Of a stretch of 64,000 nucleotides of DNA, positions 23,401 through 33,109 are shown piece by piece. The stretch is from the NCBI GenBank assembly GCA_020310875.1, contig CM035407.1, forward strand, positions 223,702,545-223,766,544, read 5' to 3'. The position numbers and the translations under genes are program-made. This stretch comes from Ceratopteris richardii. Taxonomy: Eukaryota > Streptophyta > Polypodiopsida > Polypodiales > Pteridaceae. Positions within the stretch are counted from its first letter, which is position 1. Each line of letters opens with the position of its first letter. The notes under the pieces were generated by a model, which ran no database searches, was not told the origin of the DNA, and worked only from the letters and a program-made list of their open reading frames with translations.

Positions 23401-24239
23401 CAGCACTTGGCTGGTGCCAGGCCAGAGGCGAACGCCACCTTCCACACATCGGCAATTTCTTGATGGACGGAGGGGAGAGAGAAGGTGGATGCGTTGGCAT
23501 GGAACCACGGAGCCTTGCGGATCTTGTTGGAAGGTTGAAAATTGATAACAATCGGGTAGTGATCAGAGATAGTGAGGTCAGTGCGTTGCGTGATGGTAGG
23601 ATGGCCCCACTGATGGGTAAAACTCTGAGAAATGTAGCATCTGTCGAGTCTAGCTTTCCTCAGGTCCTCGCCCGCTTGGAGATTCGACCAAGAAAAGCCA
23701 TTCGAGTCTTTGAATTCAACCAAATCCAAGTGAAGTTTGGTCATGTCCCACGTTTCTTTCTCCCGACTGTCGATGACCCTGCCCTTGCCCATCCATCTGT
23801 CCATAGGGTCCTCCACCATGTTGAAATCACCACATATGAGCACATTGTGGGGAAGCGAGTCTAAGGAGGCCCAAGTGTTCCGTCTCTCCAAATCCCCGTT
23901 AGGGGCGTACAAAGAAACCATAGTAACACAAAGAGGAGCTCCAAAAGAAACAGCAATCCAACGGTGACTTACATCTTCAATGAAGTTCTCAAGCTTTTCA
24001 AACCAGAGTTGTTTAACACCGATAGCCGTTCCTCCAGACCCCCGTGGGTGTTTCGTTGGGATCCACACATGGGCCGAGGAGACCTGCCTGAGCCATTTCT
24101 GGAGTTCTTCTCCGTCAATTTTAATCTCTTGAATGCATATAAAGTCTGGGTTTAAGCTAATGTCGCGAAGCCATTGACCAATGATGGTCGCTCTTGAGGG
24201 GTCGGTTAGCCCTCTAGCATTTAGCGAGATGACAATCAT
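20415..24239 (-). CDS. LINE ORF2 protein: endonuclease and reverse transcriptase
   Basis: This 1274-residue protein nicks target DNA and reverse-transcribes LINE RNA at the nick. The APE-type endonuclease spans residues 1-235: the start SLNARGL, Glu in CIQEIKI (about 38), GDFNMVED (about 137-144) and SDHYPIVI (225-232). A basic linker is at 240-370. RT spans about 460-740: GPDGLTNEFF (466), WRPITML, KGFIKGRSI, KIDFDKAYD (590-598), RQGCPLAPLLF and catalytic FADD (697-700). A zinc-binding C-terminal module (CKRCHRAIEDVPHIFLTC) lies near 1150. No RNase H domain was seen. Its ATG overlaps the ORF1 stop as ATGA, suggesting translation by termination-reinitiation. Full length, no disruption. Confidence 0.95.
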   Translation of the reverse strand: MIVISLNARGLTDPSRATIIGQWLRDISLNPDFICIQEIKIDGEELQKWLRQVSSAHVWIPTKHPRGSGGTAIGVKQLWFEKLENFIEDVSHRWIAVSFGAPLCVTMVSLYAPNGDLERRNTWASLDSLPHNVLICGDFNMVEDPMDRWMGKGRVIDSREKETWDMTKLHLDLVEFKDSNGFSWSNLQAGEDLRKARLDRCYISQSFTHQWGHPTITQRTDLTISDHYPIVINFQPSNKIRKAPWFHANASTFSLPSVHQEIADVWKVAFASGLAPAKCWRNAVDKSRKIMIRTKKMLETVWRARRVALYHRLWRLEEEVNKGKHQAQKGLRKIRAVLRYEEEIQRKNLQIFFKEWWAGKADKPTKEMCRILKRKHNRESIPLLLDPLGNVCNSEEDNFGIIEGHFKRLLGTSNPLSHHRRDCMAAISRVSPRRIPPNLHSLLHAPISESEIIEVIDALPLGKSPGPDGLTNEFFKSFKLVVATPLRMVWQEALKFGALPSCLNNGIIKLIHKKGEKNRIENWRPITMLQTGYKIIAKVIANRLSCHLRSWLSEDQKGFIKGRSILETIMDIWEGIQFANESNQDVVFLKIDFDKAYDRLEWDYILQSLQDLGCSQKFTKMIATLLRNATTQINVNGKLSKVIHLKRSIRQGCPLAPLLFAVATEGLSRLVAHHVEAGNIKGLRLPHDHGQIIMRLFADDMNAFVHNDNTSLETFWRCLATFCDAFGSKINHSKTAFRSIVGHHPGLLIDHGCQIIPQGQIFRLLGIPLGFGVSMEQRWNWVLAKLENKLNYWRGMQINLAGRAMVINTFLLSSTIYFLSCWRPNEQGLSKLNSICRNFLWTGDHNRRGVPKIKWAICTSPRDSGGLGILDIGCMANKLAAKWMIKVWCNREASWAKLIFRNKHELALMGCPNWKNLDIMTLLFSPIPVFPKGSNIVCSLWKGWNKVKSFTRISEDWKWAAGIRQNNSIWFPIHGIRSVESWNIQNAKKLWNKGFKKWKHLWKHDTNSWINFEDIDPRINISYEEWNTLQSRCLAWDRHKTRLLMGHDTPNVRGLKWHNGNSLLKIPNIKETTDLQISLNKKWCLSWTQLRWDMKFMGIWHPLIEIKKSVLLWKILHRGIWTNHKASKLCGIPPWCKRCHRAIEDVPHIFLTCPNSYRIWQTVGMKIRLQKQLSWKQVLLGEAIGCSAALWNAIRGEVLWKIWRERCALNFGDPPREWSIEKSLFLLGKRIVNSKKSPPFRHHQVLLLINNKLKPKWAPHEGDKKVINLLCNAT

Positions 24240-25630
24240 TTTTGTATTGATCCCTCTTTGCGGGAGGGAGCTTTGTCCTTTCTTCTCTTGGCTTCATCTT
24301 TCTTTTTCGCTGGGATCTGGTCCCGACTTAGAAATCTGTTCTTGTGGGGGCTTTTCCAGGGTAACTCCATGGGCTGTTTTCCTTTGCGGGACGCCCCTTG
24401 CTGGGGAGACTTGGGCCCCGTGCTCGGCACCGTTTCCGGGATCGTCGATCCAATGATGGAACTTTCACTATCCATGTTGTCTTCGTTACTAGTGGTGAAA
24501 CCATCTTCTTTGCTTGTAGTGTAGCCCTCCTGGGGGGTTTCTTTATTGTCGGGGATCTCTAGGGCTTTGTCGTAGATGTCTGCCTCAAGTAGCTTCCCAC
24601 CTGGGTAGTCAAGCTCATTGATCTCCTTTTCTAGATTGCAATACAAGTTGCTATAGGGGGTATGTGACAGGTTGTTTCTCTCACCGTTGGCCCTAGGGCT
24701 TCTTTTCCTTCTTCTTCTTACTTCAGTAAAGCCATCAGCATCAGCTTGTGGATTCAGGAGGCCCTTGCCTTCCCCTTCCTTGGTCGAGTGGGTCAAATCG
24801 CCATTGTTGTCTTGAGCAGTTTTGGAGGCTTCTTGAAAGCGCTTGTTTTTTTGCCTGAGAGGGCAATCTTTAATCCTGTGACCTTGCTGGCCACAACGAA
24901 AGCACGCGTTGGGAAGGTTCTTGTAGATGATGTCCTGCTCCCACACATCTCCTTCGCCCATGTCCACTTTGATCATTGATGGAAGCGGCGAACTGAGGTC
25001 GGCCTCGACACAGATTTGGGGGTGCCACCTAGCATTGAACGAGTATCTTGCGCCTTCATAGATGAGACCACCAATGTCATCGCGTGAGGCCAGCGGCTTG
25101 CCGATAGGAGAGACAATGTCCCACACGAAGTTGTACAAGAAGTAAGGAAGATTCGGGAGCTCAACCCAAAGAGGGTACCGAAGCAATTTCGATTTGTCGG
25201 GAGTAAAGTCCGGGGACCATCTGAATAGGCACAGGGTCGCCCGACCGAGCTGCCAGGTGCCAACGCTTAGGCCTTGGAACGCCATCTCTTCATTTTCAAA
25301 GACTAGCAGCATGTGGTTCGCTGGTAAGAACTGACATTTGCTAACAATTAGTCCTCTAGGGAACCACTCTTTTCGAAGCCATTGTCGCACAGTTTCGAGC
25401 GGGGGCCTAGGGCCAAACACTTGGCCAACGAGGCACACTTTCTTGAGCTCCTCCTGAGCAGACAGAACTGCGGGTCTACTGAGGGACACGATGGGGGATT
25501 CAACCCTTTCGGATGCCCCAGGGGCGGCACACGACCCCCCCTCCAGCAGAGCGGCCAGGATATCGGTCTCCCCAGGGGGAGGGGCCCGATTACTTTTCAC
25601 GAGAGAGGATGAAGCCACATCCATGGCCAA
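24236..25630 (-). CDS. LINE ORF1 protein: DUF4283-like, RNA-binding with a zinc knuckle
   Basis: This 464-residue protein is expected to bind LINE RNA in the ribonucleoprotein particle. Residues about 60-230 resemble the plant DUF4283 fold (LRKEWFPRGLIVSKCQFLPAN, LFRWSPDFTP, LWVELPNLPYFLY). A CCHC knuckle CFRCGQQGHRIKDC is at about 250-263. A basic RRRRKRS stretch is near 310, and the Lys/Arg-rich tail ends SIQK. The last codons overlap the ORF2 start. The ATG at 25630 is the first in the open frame, and the upstream region is non-coding repeat. Confidence 0.9.
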   Translation of the reverse strand: MAMDVASSSLVKSNRAPPPGETDILAALLEGGSCAAPGASERVESPIVSLSRPAVLSAQEELKKVCLVGQVFGPRPPLETVRQWLRKEWFPRGLIVSKCQFLPANHMLLVFENEEMAFQGLSVGTWQLGRATLCLFRWSPDFTPDKSKLLRYPLWVELPNLPYFLYNFVWDIVSPIGKPLASRDDIGGLIYEGARYSFNARWHPQICVEADLSSPLPSMIKVDMGEGDVWEQDIIYKNLPNACFRCGQQGHRIKDCPLRQKNKRFQEASKTAQDNNGDLTHSTKEGEGKGLLNPQADADGFTEVRRRRKRSPRANGERNNLSHTPYSNLYCNLEKEINELDYPGGKLLEADIYDKALEIPDNKETPQEGYTTSKEDGFTTSNEDNMDSESSIIGSTIPETVPSTGPKSPQQGASRKGKQPMELPWKSPHKNRFLSRDQIPAKKKDEAKRRKDKAPSRKEGSIQK

Positions 25631-26771
25631 AAGGAACTTGCACCACTTTCACTTTTCAATATCCAAAGGCAGAACCCTCCAACATGGAGAGAAAACTGAC
25701 CACAAACAGGGAAGACTCCCCCTTCCTGCCTTTCTTCTTATTATCTTAACCTCCCTCGGTGGGTATTAAGAGCTGCTCAAAATGGACGATAGAGCAATTG
25801 TTTTAGAAAGGAGGACAATGAGGGCGCGGTCTGTTACTTCAGAACAAGAAATTACTTCAGCCGGATCAAATCAAAAGCCGTAACCAGAATTGCTCTCTCC
25901 AAAGAAACCGGAGTAAACTTAATTGCTGGATTTTTTTTCGGATTCTTTCACGGGTCTCAGAGGAGTGTTTCGTGGATCCCGCTGCAGATCGCTCTCAACC
26001 ATCGCTATTAGAGAAAGTAGAGAGTGGAGAGGGTATGCATCGATGGTGAGAGGATAGCCCCTGCCATTTCTTCAGCGAGGAAAGAGAGACCGGGAGCAGC
26101 CGCCAAAGAGAAGCAAACCGTCAATCGCGGCGATCAACGGTATCCAAAAACCATCCGTCGTGGAAGGGCCCATTAAACGCGGCGATAGACGAGTCTCGAA
26201 ACCATCAATCGCGGAGAAACAGCGGGCTCAGGAAACCATCAGTCGCGAGCAAAAACCGTCAGTCGTCAGCGAACCCGTCAATCGCGGAAAGCCCCGCCTC
26301 AGTCGATCGTCCTGCTCTAGTCAGTCGTCCCGATGGACAGAAGTGTCAGTCGTTGCGATGAAACCATCAGTCGCGAGCAAAAACCGTCAGTCGTCAGCGG
26401 ACCCGTCAATCGCGGAAAGCCCCGCCTCAGTCGATCGTCCTGCTCCAGTCAGTCGTCCCGATGGACAGAAGTGTCAGTCGTTACGTGACTGGCCGTCGGT
26501 TGCTGTATCGTCAGACGAGTGTCGGTCCACCATATCAGTGCGTGCTTCAAGATCGGTATTGAGGTGATGCTTCCCAAGTGAGCGGCACCAGCAGCGACAC
26601 CATCAGTGCTTCTCTCCGTCCCACCAGAACGTCAGCACATCAGCTCCGTCCTGTTGAAGATCCTCTTATTGCTTATCAAAGAGGTCTGAATGTTGAAATT
26701 CAATCTTTCCTTCCGACTGCTACTGAGCACGCGACGTCTCCGGCAAGGGGCGAACGACGACGGTCACGAAG
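25631..26771 (-). promoter_or_regulatory. LINE 5' UTR and presumed internal promoter
   Basis: About 1.14 kb lie between the target-duplication boundary and the ORF1 start. It contains two tandem 128-bp units and many CAGTCG/AATCGCGG-like words. LINE promoters lie in the 5' UTR, so regulatory function is inferred from position. Confidence 0.7.
26233..26484. repeat. Two tandem 128-bp units in the LINE 5' UTR
   Basis: Copy 1 is 26233-26360 and copy 2 is 26361-26484. Both begin AAACCATCAGTCGCGAGC and differ at only a few bases. Each unit contains about six GTCAGTCG or related words, and further single words flank the pair from about 26115. Confidence 0.9.
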
Positions 26772-26783
26772 GATAGTGCACTT
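26772..26783. repeat. LINE target duplication, 5' side
   Basis: GATAGTGCACTT, identical to 20258-20269. Confidence 0.9.
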
Positions 26784-28623
26784 CTATATGCTTGGTTCTT
26801 GCATGATAAATGGGATTGGCTGCAAGATGCAAAGAACTAGTGTTATCACCAAAGATCATTGGTGAATGAGTGTGAAGTCCCAAATCTTCTTAGAGCAATA
26901 TAATCAAAATAGCGTCTTGTGTAGCATTTGCTAATCCCTTGTATTTAGCCTCTGTTGAAGATAGAGCAATAGTTGGTTGCTTCTTTGAAGACCATGAAAT
27001 AGGTTTATCACCAACAAAAGATAAATATCCAGAAGTACTTCTATTGTCATCCTTACATCCAATATGCATCTGAGTACAATTTTATGTCCAGATCTGATGT
27101 GTATTGGAAGTAAAGACCTTGATTTTGAGTACCCTTGAGGTACTTCAAAATTCTTTTAGTAGCTTCCAAGTGAGGTGCTCTAGGCTTATGCATGAATTGG
27201 CTCAGAACACTTACTCCATAACATATGTCAATCCTTGTTAAGGTTGCATAGTTTAGACTCCCAACTATGCTTTGATAACCTGCAATGTCTTCAAGCAAAT
27301 CACGTTCATGAGCATTTAATTAATGATTTACCTCCATAGGAGTGCTAGATAATTTTGCATTCTCCAAGTGGAACTTCTTCAACATGTCCTGCACATTTTT
27401 CCTTTGAGTGATATAGATTAGGTCACTGATTTTGAACTGCTACATCATCTGGTTTTTTATTTGTTTGATGCCATTGGCATCACTACCTGTAAGAATGATG
27501 TCATCCACATATACACATAGATATATCATTTTTGAATTACTCCTTTTGACAAACAGAGAAGAATCTACCTTGCTCATCATGAATCCTTGGTCTTGAAGAT
27601 AGGTTTTTAACCTATGATTCCATGCCCTAGGTGCCTGCTTCAAACCATAAAGAGCTTTGTTCAATTTTCATACATGAATTTACCTTGTTTGGATCTTCAT
27701 AACCAGGAGGTTGAGCCATGTAAACCTCCTCTGAAATCCACCCATTGAGAAAGGCATTTTTTACATCTAGTTGATACATATTCCAATTTCTAGATGCACC
27801 TACACTTACCAATACTCTGATGGTTGGCATCTTAGCCACAAAGTGAAAAAGTTTCTTCATAATCTACTCCTTGGGTTTGTGCAAAACCCTTAGCCACAAG
27901 CCTAACTTTATACCTGTTTATGGATCCATATGAGTTCCTTTTGATTTTGTAAATCCACCTAGAACCAATTACCTTCATTGATGCTTTCTTGGGTACTAGC
28001 TCCCAAGTGTCATTCTCTTGGAGTGCTTCTATTTCTTCATCCATAGCCTCCTTCCATTCTGCTTTGGTACTTGCTTCTTCATATGAAGAAGGTTCTTCAA
28101 GTGATGAATCCTTAGCAAGATAAATAGAATTCTTAGTGACTAATGAAGTATCATACCCATATCTGACCAGCTTCTTACTCTCTCTTTGTGATCTCCTTAT
28201 GGCTTGGTTGGATGACTCAGGTATGTCCTCCAACCTCTTCATCTTGTCCTTGCCCTTTGATTTCCATGCTTTATATTCTTCCAAGTTGATGGTGTCCTCA
28301 TCATTTGATTTGATGTCTTCAATTGTGCTTGGCTCCTCCTTGGTGAGCCTTGGAAATTCTTCTTCCAAGTCATATGGCAATTTGACCTTGTTGCATTCAC
28401 TTTCAAACCAAGAATCATTCTCATCAAACACAACATCTCTACTAACCATAAATTCTTTTTTGGATGGATTATAAAACCTATATCCTTTTTTATCTATATC
28501 ATGCCCTATGAAGATGCATTTCTCTGCCTTAGGGTCTAACTTACCCTCTAATTTCAGATGGAACATGCACATAAACAACACAACCAAATATTCTGCAATG
28601 TTGAAGTGATGGTCTTCTACCAT
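26784..28623 (-). pseudogene. Copia III integrase tail, reverse transcriptase and RNase H
   Basis: Minus-strand fragments cover, in order, the KCIFIGHD integrase tail and acidic linker (28620-28100), early RT (AMDEEIEAL, WIYKIKRNS, RYKVRLVAKGFAQ), RT at 27860-27440 (QLDVKNAFLNG, YGLKQAPRAW, catalytic YVDD) and the RNase H region (about 27300-26784: ATLTRIDICYGVSVLSQ, then KQPTI-LSSTEA). Four or more frame changes and stops break it. It keeps the integrase-tail segment that Copia I has lost. The missing final part lies left of the LINE. Confidence 0.9.
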
Positions 28624-29240
28624 GCCATGCCTTATAGGGGGTCATCCCATCTAGGGACTTAGAAGGTAACCTGTTAATAAGATAAGTGGTAGTAGAAACA
28701 CTCTCTCCACAATCAATCTGTTCCTCCTCTCTGCTACTCCATTTTTCTGAGGAGTATATATAGTAATGATCTCTGTTTCGATACCCCTGCCCTACAAAAA
28801 TGCATCAAAATCATTGGGGAAGTACTCACCTCCTCCATCTGACCTTATCCTCTTTAAGATTTTTCCTATTTGATTTTCCACAAGTGCACCCCACACATCT
28901 GTGTGGACAAGTTCCAAATAATCCTCATGCATATAACCTTTCTTTTTAAAAAGAAACATGTGTGATTTACCAAACTAACATGCACCACATTTATAGGTCA
29001 TATGTTGCTTGGATACATTAGGTATCCCAGGTACACATTGATCTCTACATATCTGCTTCAATGTTCTCTCACCAATGTGTCCTAATCTTTTGTGCCATAT
29101 CTCAAACTCAGACAAAGTTTGATCCTTATAATTGTAAAGTGCAATGTTTCTAGTGTCCTCAAGCTCAAATGTAAACAATCTACCTGTTTTCTCTCCCTTG
29201 GCAATTCTTCTGAATCCATGTTGGGGGTCCTCCACAAAAG
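28624..29240 (-). pseudogene. Copia III integrase, internally deleted
   Basis: The pre-integrase HHCC module (29235-28975: WHKRLGHIG, CGAC) is intact. The first Asp (VHTDVWG) is joined almost directly to a segment around RSDGGGEYFPND, so about 35-40 residues of the core are deleted. The third motif TPQKNGVAERRNR is present, and a further deletion joins it to LPSKSLDGM. It is non-functional. Confidence 0.8.
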
Positions 29241-29262
29241 CTCCAAATTTATTGAGCCTAAG

Positions 29263-29756
29263 CTACAAACCCTTTTCCACTATTTGTCCAATACTCATCA
29301 AATTCTTTGTGATAGTAGGTACATAAAGAACTCTGCTCAATAGATTCCTATTCCCATCAAAAGTTTCGACATTTCCTACCTTAACAAGTGAATGCTTGGT
29401 ATCATCACCTGTCTGCACTTGGTGCTTTCCTTTGGGTTCCTCAAGATCAGAAAGGAGAGCTACATTGCCTGCTACATGGTTTGAACAACCCGAGTCAATA
29501 TAGAAGAGGTGCTCATCATTCATACCTTGTTTTGAAGTCATGTTCATAATGAGAAGAGAATCCTCTTGATCCTCTGTATAGTTGTTGAAGTCTTTTCTTG
29601 TTTGTATCCTCCTTGATCATTTTTGTTGTAGCCATGGTTGTATCCTTGATTGTGGTTGAATTTCCCTCTTGATTGTGAGTAGCCACCTCTTTGAAATCCT
29701 CTTCCTCTTTGGTTCTTGAATTTCCTATAGCACTCATCTGTTGTGTGATTAGACAA
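29263..29756 (-). pseudogene. Copia III nucleocapsid end and protease
   Basis: At 29756-29544 is the zinc-knuckle tail (HTTDECYRKF) followed by a Gly/Asn/Tyr-rich spacer. At 29547-29263 is the protease with catalytic YIDSGCSNHVAGN and ending VLYVPTITKNLMSIGQI. A frameshift separates the two. Copia I lacks exactly the spacer and the Asp seen here. Confidence 0.85.
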
Positions 29757-29768
29757 TCCACATATATT

Positions 29769-30578
29769 TCATGGGGAAGAGTTGAAAGGTCTCCCCCTAC
29801 CTTGCTTACCTCCTTTGCCCCTTCCTCTTGAATTCCTACCTCTTCCTGCATAATTAGCTTGAGAAGTAGTACTTTTGTCTTCAACTTTCTTGCTCTTTCC
29901 TTTATCCTTAGACTTTCCTTTATCTGTATAGAGGGTAGAAGAATTGTTACCTCTAGATGGTTCACCATTTTTGTTTAGCTTGGCTTCATGGGTAAAGAGT
30001 TGCACCATGCGAGTGGTAAGATCAGGGATTTGCATATCCATATATAGATCCATTGCAGTTGTGAAAGATTCCCACTTATCATCTACCTTGATGCCATTGA
30101 TTATCTGTCCCACTATTTTCTCCTCTTCAATCTCCTCTCCTATGCTTGGGAATTGATCAGCCACATCCTTTACTTTGGTCACATACTCTGAAACATTCTG
30201 CTTAGGTTGCTTCCTTTGAGAAGTAAACTCCATCCACAATTGATTTTTCCTAGCTCTTGTATTGGAAGAAAAGTATGAAGATAGAGTATCCCAAGTCTCT
30301 TGGGAAGTTTTGCAATTCCTAATGTGAGGAAGAAGGAAGTAAAAAATAGAGTTGAGTAGATATGACCTGGCTAAAGCATCTTTGGCACACCATGAGTTGA
30401 GTCTTTCTAGCTCTTCTCTTGTAGGTTGACCTTTGCTTCTAAATATGGGCATCTCCTCATCTCCTGATATGTATCCATAGAGATGCCTTCCTTGTAGATA
30501 GGTCTTCATCCTCAAGGACCATGCTGGATAAGTATTCTTGTCCAATTTATCAATGGACGAAGGGAAACCATATCCCAT
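29769..30578 (-). pseudogene. gag: Copia III gag
   Basis: A 269-codon frame starts MGYGFPSSIDKLDKNTYPAW and is collinear with Copia I gag through the Arg/Gly-rich region. A TGA then stops it just where the first Cys of the zinc knuckle is expected. The capsid region looks otherwise complete. Confidence 0.9.
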
Positions 30579-30591
30579 TTTACCTCAACTT

Positions 30592-30602
30592 GCTTTATAC
30601 CA
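30592..30602 (-). promoter_or_regulatory. Degenerate primer binding site of Copia III
   Basis: The element strand reads TGGTATAAAGC where TGGTATCAGAGC is expected, next to the LTR end at 30604. Confidence 0.75.
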
Positions 30603-30603
30603 C

Positions 30604-31045
30604 TGTTGGAAGAGATGGATGGATGCCTCAAGGAAGTGAGGTGGTACTGCTAAAACTTGCTTTGTACCTACCCTAATACAATTCACAGTTGGATAGTAGG
30701 CCCTTTTAGCATGCAAATGACACCAAGAAAGTACATATGTACTTGGGAGTTCATTCTTGAAACAATTGAATCAAAACAGACCACTTCGTAATAGCTAGTG
30801 TCACAAAAACTTGCTACTTTAGTCCATACACCTGCTAGTTCTTTTACTCAGTGCTCACAGTAAAGTAACAATTGATGAAATTACTTTTGAGGGGATTCAA
30901 TTAGCTTAGATAGATAATGTTTGCAAGTGGAATCATCTAAAATGATCAACTATGCTCTGAGAAATGAGTTTAGCAAAGCAAAGCTTACCCCCGATTTTTT
31001 AGGGACTAACAAGTAAATGACCAATAAGAATTTTGATGAGTATTT
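30604..31045 (-). repeat. Copia III 5' LTR, segment 1
   Basis: It begins TGTTGGAAGAG and aligns with 12958-13320. It extends past the GAAAT site where Copia I inserted in the other LTR, and is interrupted by Copia II at TATTT. Confidence 0.9.
31041..31045. repeat. Target duplication TATTT, left of Copia II
   Basis: It matches 36117-36121. Confidence 0.9.
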
Positions 31046-31276
31046 TGTTGATATATTTAGGTAGTGATGTGTGTGAACACACTAGGACTGCCGGGGTACT
31101 TTTTTCCCTCTTTAGGAGGTTTTTTTCCCCCGGCTTGTATATACGCCTATTGCCCTAATGGGCTACTTATCTTTGTACATTCTCTAGTAATACATTTAGT
31201 ATTGTGTGTTTGAGCTCCAAGCTTCTTCTTCTTCCTTGTGTTGTTCACGTGCTTCCACAAACGTCTAACTCCAACA
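31046..31276 (+). repeat. Copia II 5' LTR
   Basis: It is 231 bp from TGTTGATATAT to CCAACA. It contains TATATACG at about 31137 as a probable TATA element. Confidence 0.95.
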
Positions 31277-31278
31277 AT

Positions 31279-31290
31279 TGGTATCAGAGC
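31279..31290 (+). promoter_or_regulatory. Primer binding site of Copia II
   Basis: TGGTATCAGAGC, two bases after the LTR; initiator tRNA-Met type. Confidence 0.95.
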
Positions 31291-31631
31291 AGGTCGTCGC
31301 TTCATCTAGGGCACCGTCGACACTCCTCCGTTTGCAGTCTCAGATTCGCACGAAATTTGGTGAGCATACTCAACATGTTTTTGAGATCAAAACAACTTTG
31401 CTTTGTGGTGCCAAAATCGCGATCTGAGCTCGTTTCGGCCTCTGAATGCACTATCGCAGCGCTTGTGTAGGCTATTTTGTCTTTTTGTGCCAAAGGTATA
31501 TACCAGTTTCTATTCGCCAGTTTAAGCATCTCGAAGTCTGCTACAGGTTTAGCAGAACTCGTCTCGGTAGTTCCGTTCAACTTTTTGAGATACAGTCAAT
31601 TTTCTGCATCAAAGTATTTTAGTCACTAGCC

Positions 31632-32475
31632 ATGGCTGAAAGCAGTGATGTATTCCGTATGTTGGTTGTTAAGGATAAGTTGGATGGTACCAACTACCCA
31701 TTATGGGCTTAAATGATGCGACATGTATTGGTTGCAAAAGGATTGTGGAACATTGTGCAGGGTGTTGAAAGACGTCCTGTTAGACCTCTGACTATAGGTA
31801 CTGCAAATACAGGTGCTGGAGCTAATGAAGATGGTGTCGAAGATGATATTCCGCAAATTCCTGTTTGTGCTGCTGTTTCTGCTGCACCTATTGCAGAGCA
31901 GATTCGCTGGGATAGCAGAGATGCCCAGGCACATGCATTGATAGCTTTGTCTGTCAAATGTGCTATTATTCCTCACATTCGCTCTTGGAGAATAGCCAAG
32001 GATGCTTGGATACACTTACCACATTGTACCAAGCTAGGAATGAGGCTCATGTTGCTTACCTCCGAAAACAGTTGGAGAGTGAGCACATGAATGAAGGTGA
32101 TTCTATGGACAGTTTCCTAACGAAGATCAAAGACTTGAAGGAACAGTTGATTTCTACTGATGAGGTTATACCAGATAACTCACTTGTGCAGACCATTCTG
32201 AATGGTCCTCCTGATTCATATCATAGTTTTGCTTCTACTCTTCGTTTGATGATGAAAGGCAATCCGAATGCCTTATCGTTTGAGGAGTTAGTCTCTGTTC
32301 TGTTGTAGGAAGATCAGTCCAGGCAGAACAGGTCCATTATGCGAGTTGCACATCAAGCTTTCCTAGCTAGTCAGAAGGGCAAAGGAAAATGTAGCTCTTC
32401 AACTAGTAAGCAGAAATCTGCTAATTTTGCATATTCGAAGAAGGAAGATAAAGATGAGAAGAAATCAGAAAAGTA
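31632..32475 (+). pseudogene. gag: Copia II gag
   Basis: It starts MAESSDVFRMLVVKDKLDGTNYPLW, a typical Copia gag opening, then hits a TAA at 31710. The frame resumes (31713-32090: RHVLVAKGLW, QIRWDSRDAQAHALIAL), shifts into another frame (31958-32308: YQARNEAHVAYLRKQLES, MDSFLTKIKDLKEQL) and meets a TAG at 32306. A Lys/Ser-rich region and further stops follow. Confidence 0.9.
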
Positions 32476-32479
32476 GAAA

Positions 32480-33106
32480 TTGTTTTGTAAGTACTATAAA
32501 GGGAATGATCATATCATAAAGAACTGTCCAAAACTGGCTGCTAAAGAGGCAAAGAAGAAAGAGGTTGGAATGGTTGTTGCGGAGGCCTCTACACCAAAAA
32601 CAGAGTCTGCAAATCTTTTGGAGGAAGAAGAATGGGCGTTTACTACTGTCTACAGTTTTGACCCATCTTCTCATGATCAGTGCATGTTTGCAGTAGACTT
32701 AGATGTTTGGTATTTTGACAGTGGGGCAACCAAACATATTACCTTGCAGCGTAGTTTCTTCTCTTCACTCGAGCCTGCCCCTACAGGGAATATTGTTACA
32801 TGCGCCAACAACTCCTCTTATCCTGTTATGGGAGTTGGTAAGATCATTTTGACTACTGCTGATGGTAGTTCTTTCACTTTATCAGATGCTTTATTCGTGC
32901 CAGGGATAAAAAAGAACCTGTTATCAGTTTCTGCATTAGCCAAGATTGGCTTGGTTGTGAAATTTGTTGATGATAGGTGTACAATTCATGATCTGTCAAA
33001 TGGCGATGTGATTATTGCTTCTGGCATTTTATGTCATGGGTTGTATAAGCTAATAGACTATGAAAGATCTATAAATGATTTAGCATGTGCAGTAAATGAT
33101 TCGTAG
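32480..33106 (+). pseudogene. Copia II nucleocapsid end and protease
   Basis: The zinc knuckle reads CKYYKGNDHIIKNC: the second Cys of CX2C is Tyr, so zinc binding is probably lost. The protease follows with intact catalytic WYFDSGATKHIT and the typical LFVPGIKKNLLSVSAL motif. The frame closes at a TAG (33104) just before the pre-integrase WHALFGH motif. Confidence 0.85.
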
Positions 33107-33109
33107 GCT

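Larger units (their letters stand above)
20270..26771 (-). mobile_element. Complete L1-type LINE with both ORFs intact
   Basis: It is about 6.5 kb on the minus strand: a 1.1-kb 5' UTR (26771-25631) with tandem units, ORF1 (25630-24236), ORF2 (24239-20415), a short 3' UTR and an A-tail (plus-strand T run 20268-20279). A 12-bp target duplication flanks it. The insertion splits the conserved Copia III RNase H motif KHIEVHYHYVRE. Its base composition is visibly more GC-rich than the flanking Copia DNA. No stop or frameshift interrupts either ORF, so this may be a young and potentially mobile copy. Confidence 0.95.

Noticed and set aside
23112-23864. 250-codon plus-strand frame opposite LINE ORF2
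   Set aside because: It is a mirror of the GC-richer intact ORF2 on the minus strand; the minus-strand product has clear domains and this does not.
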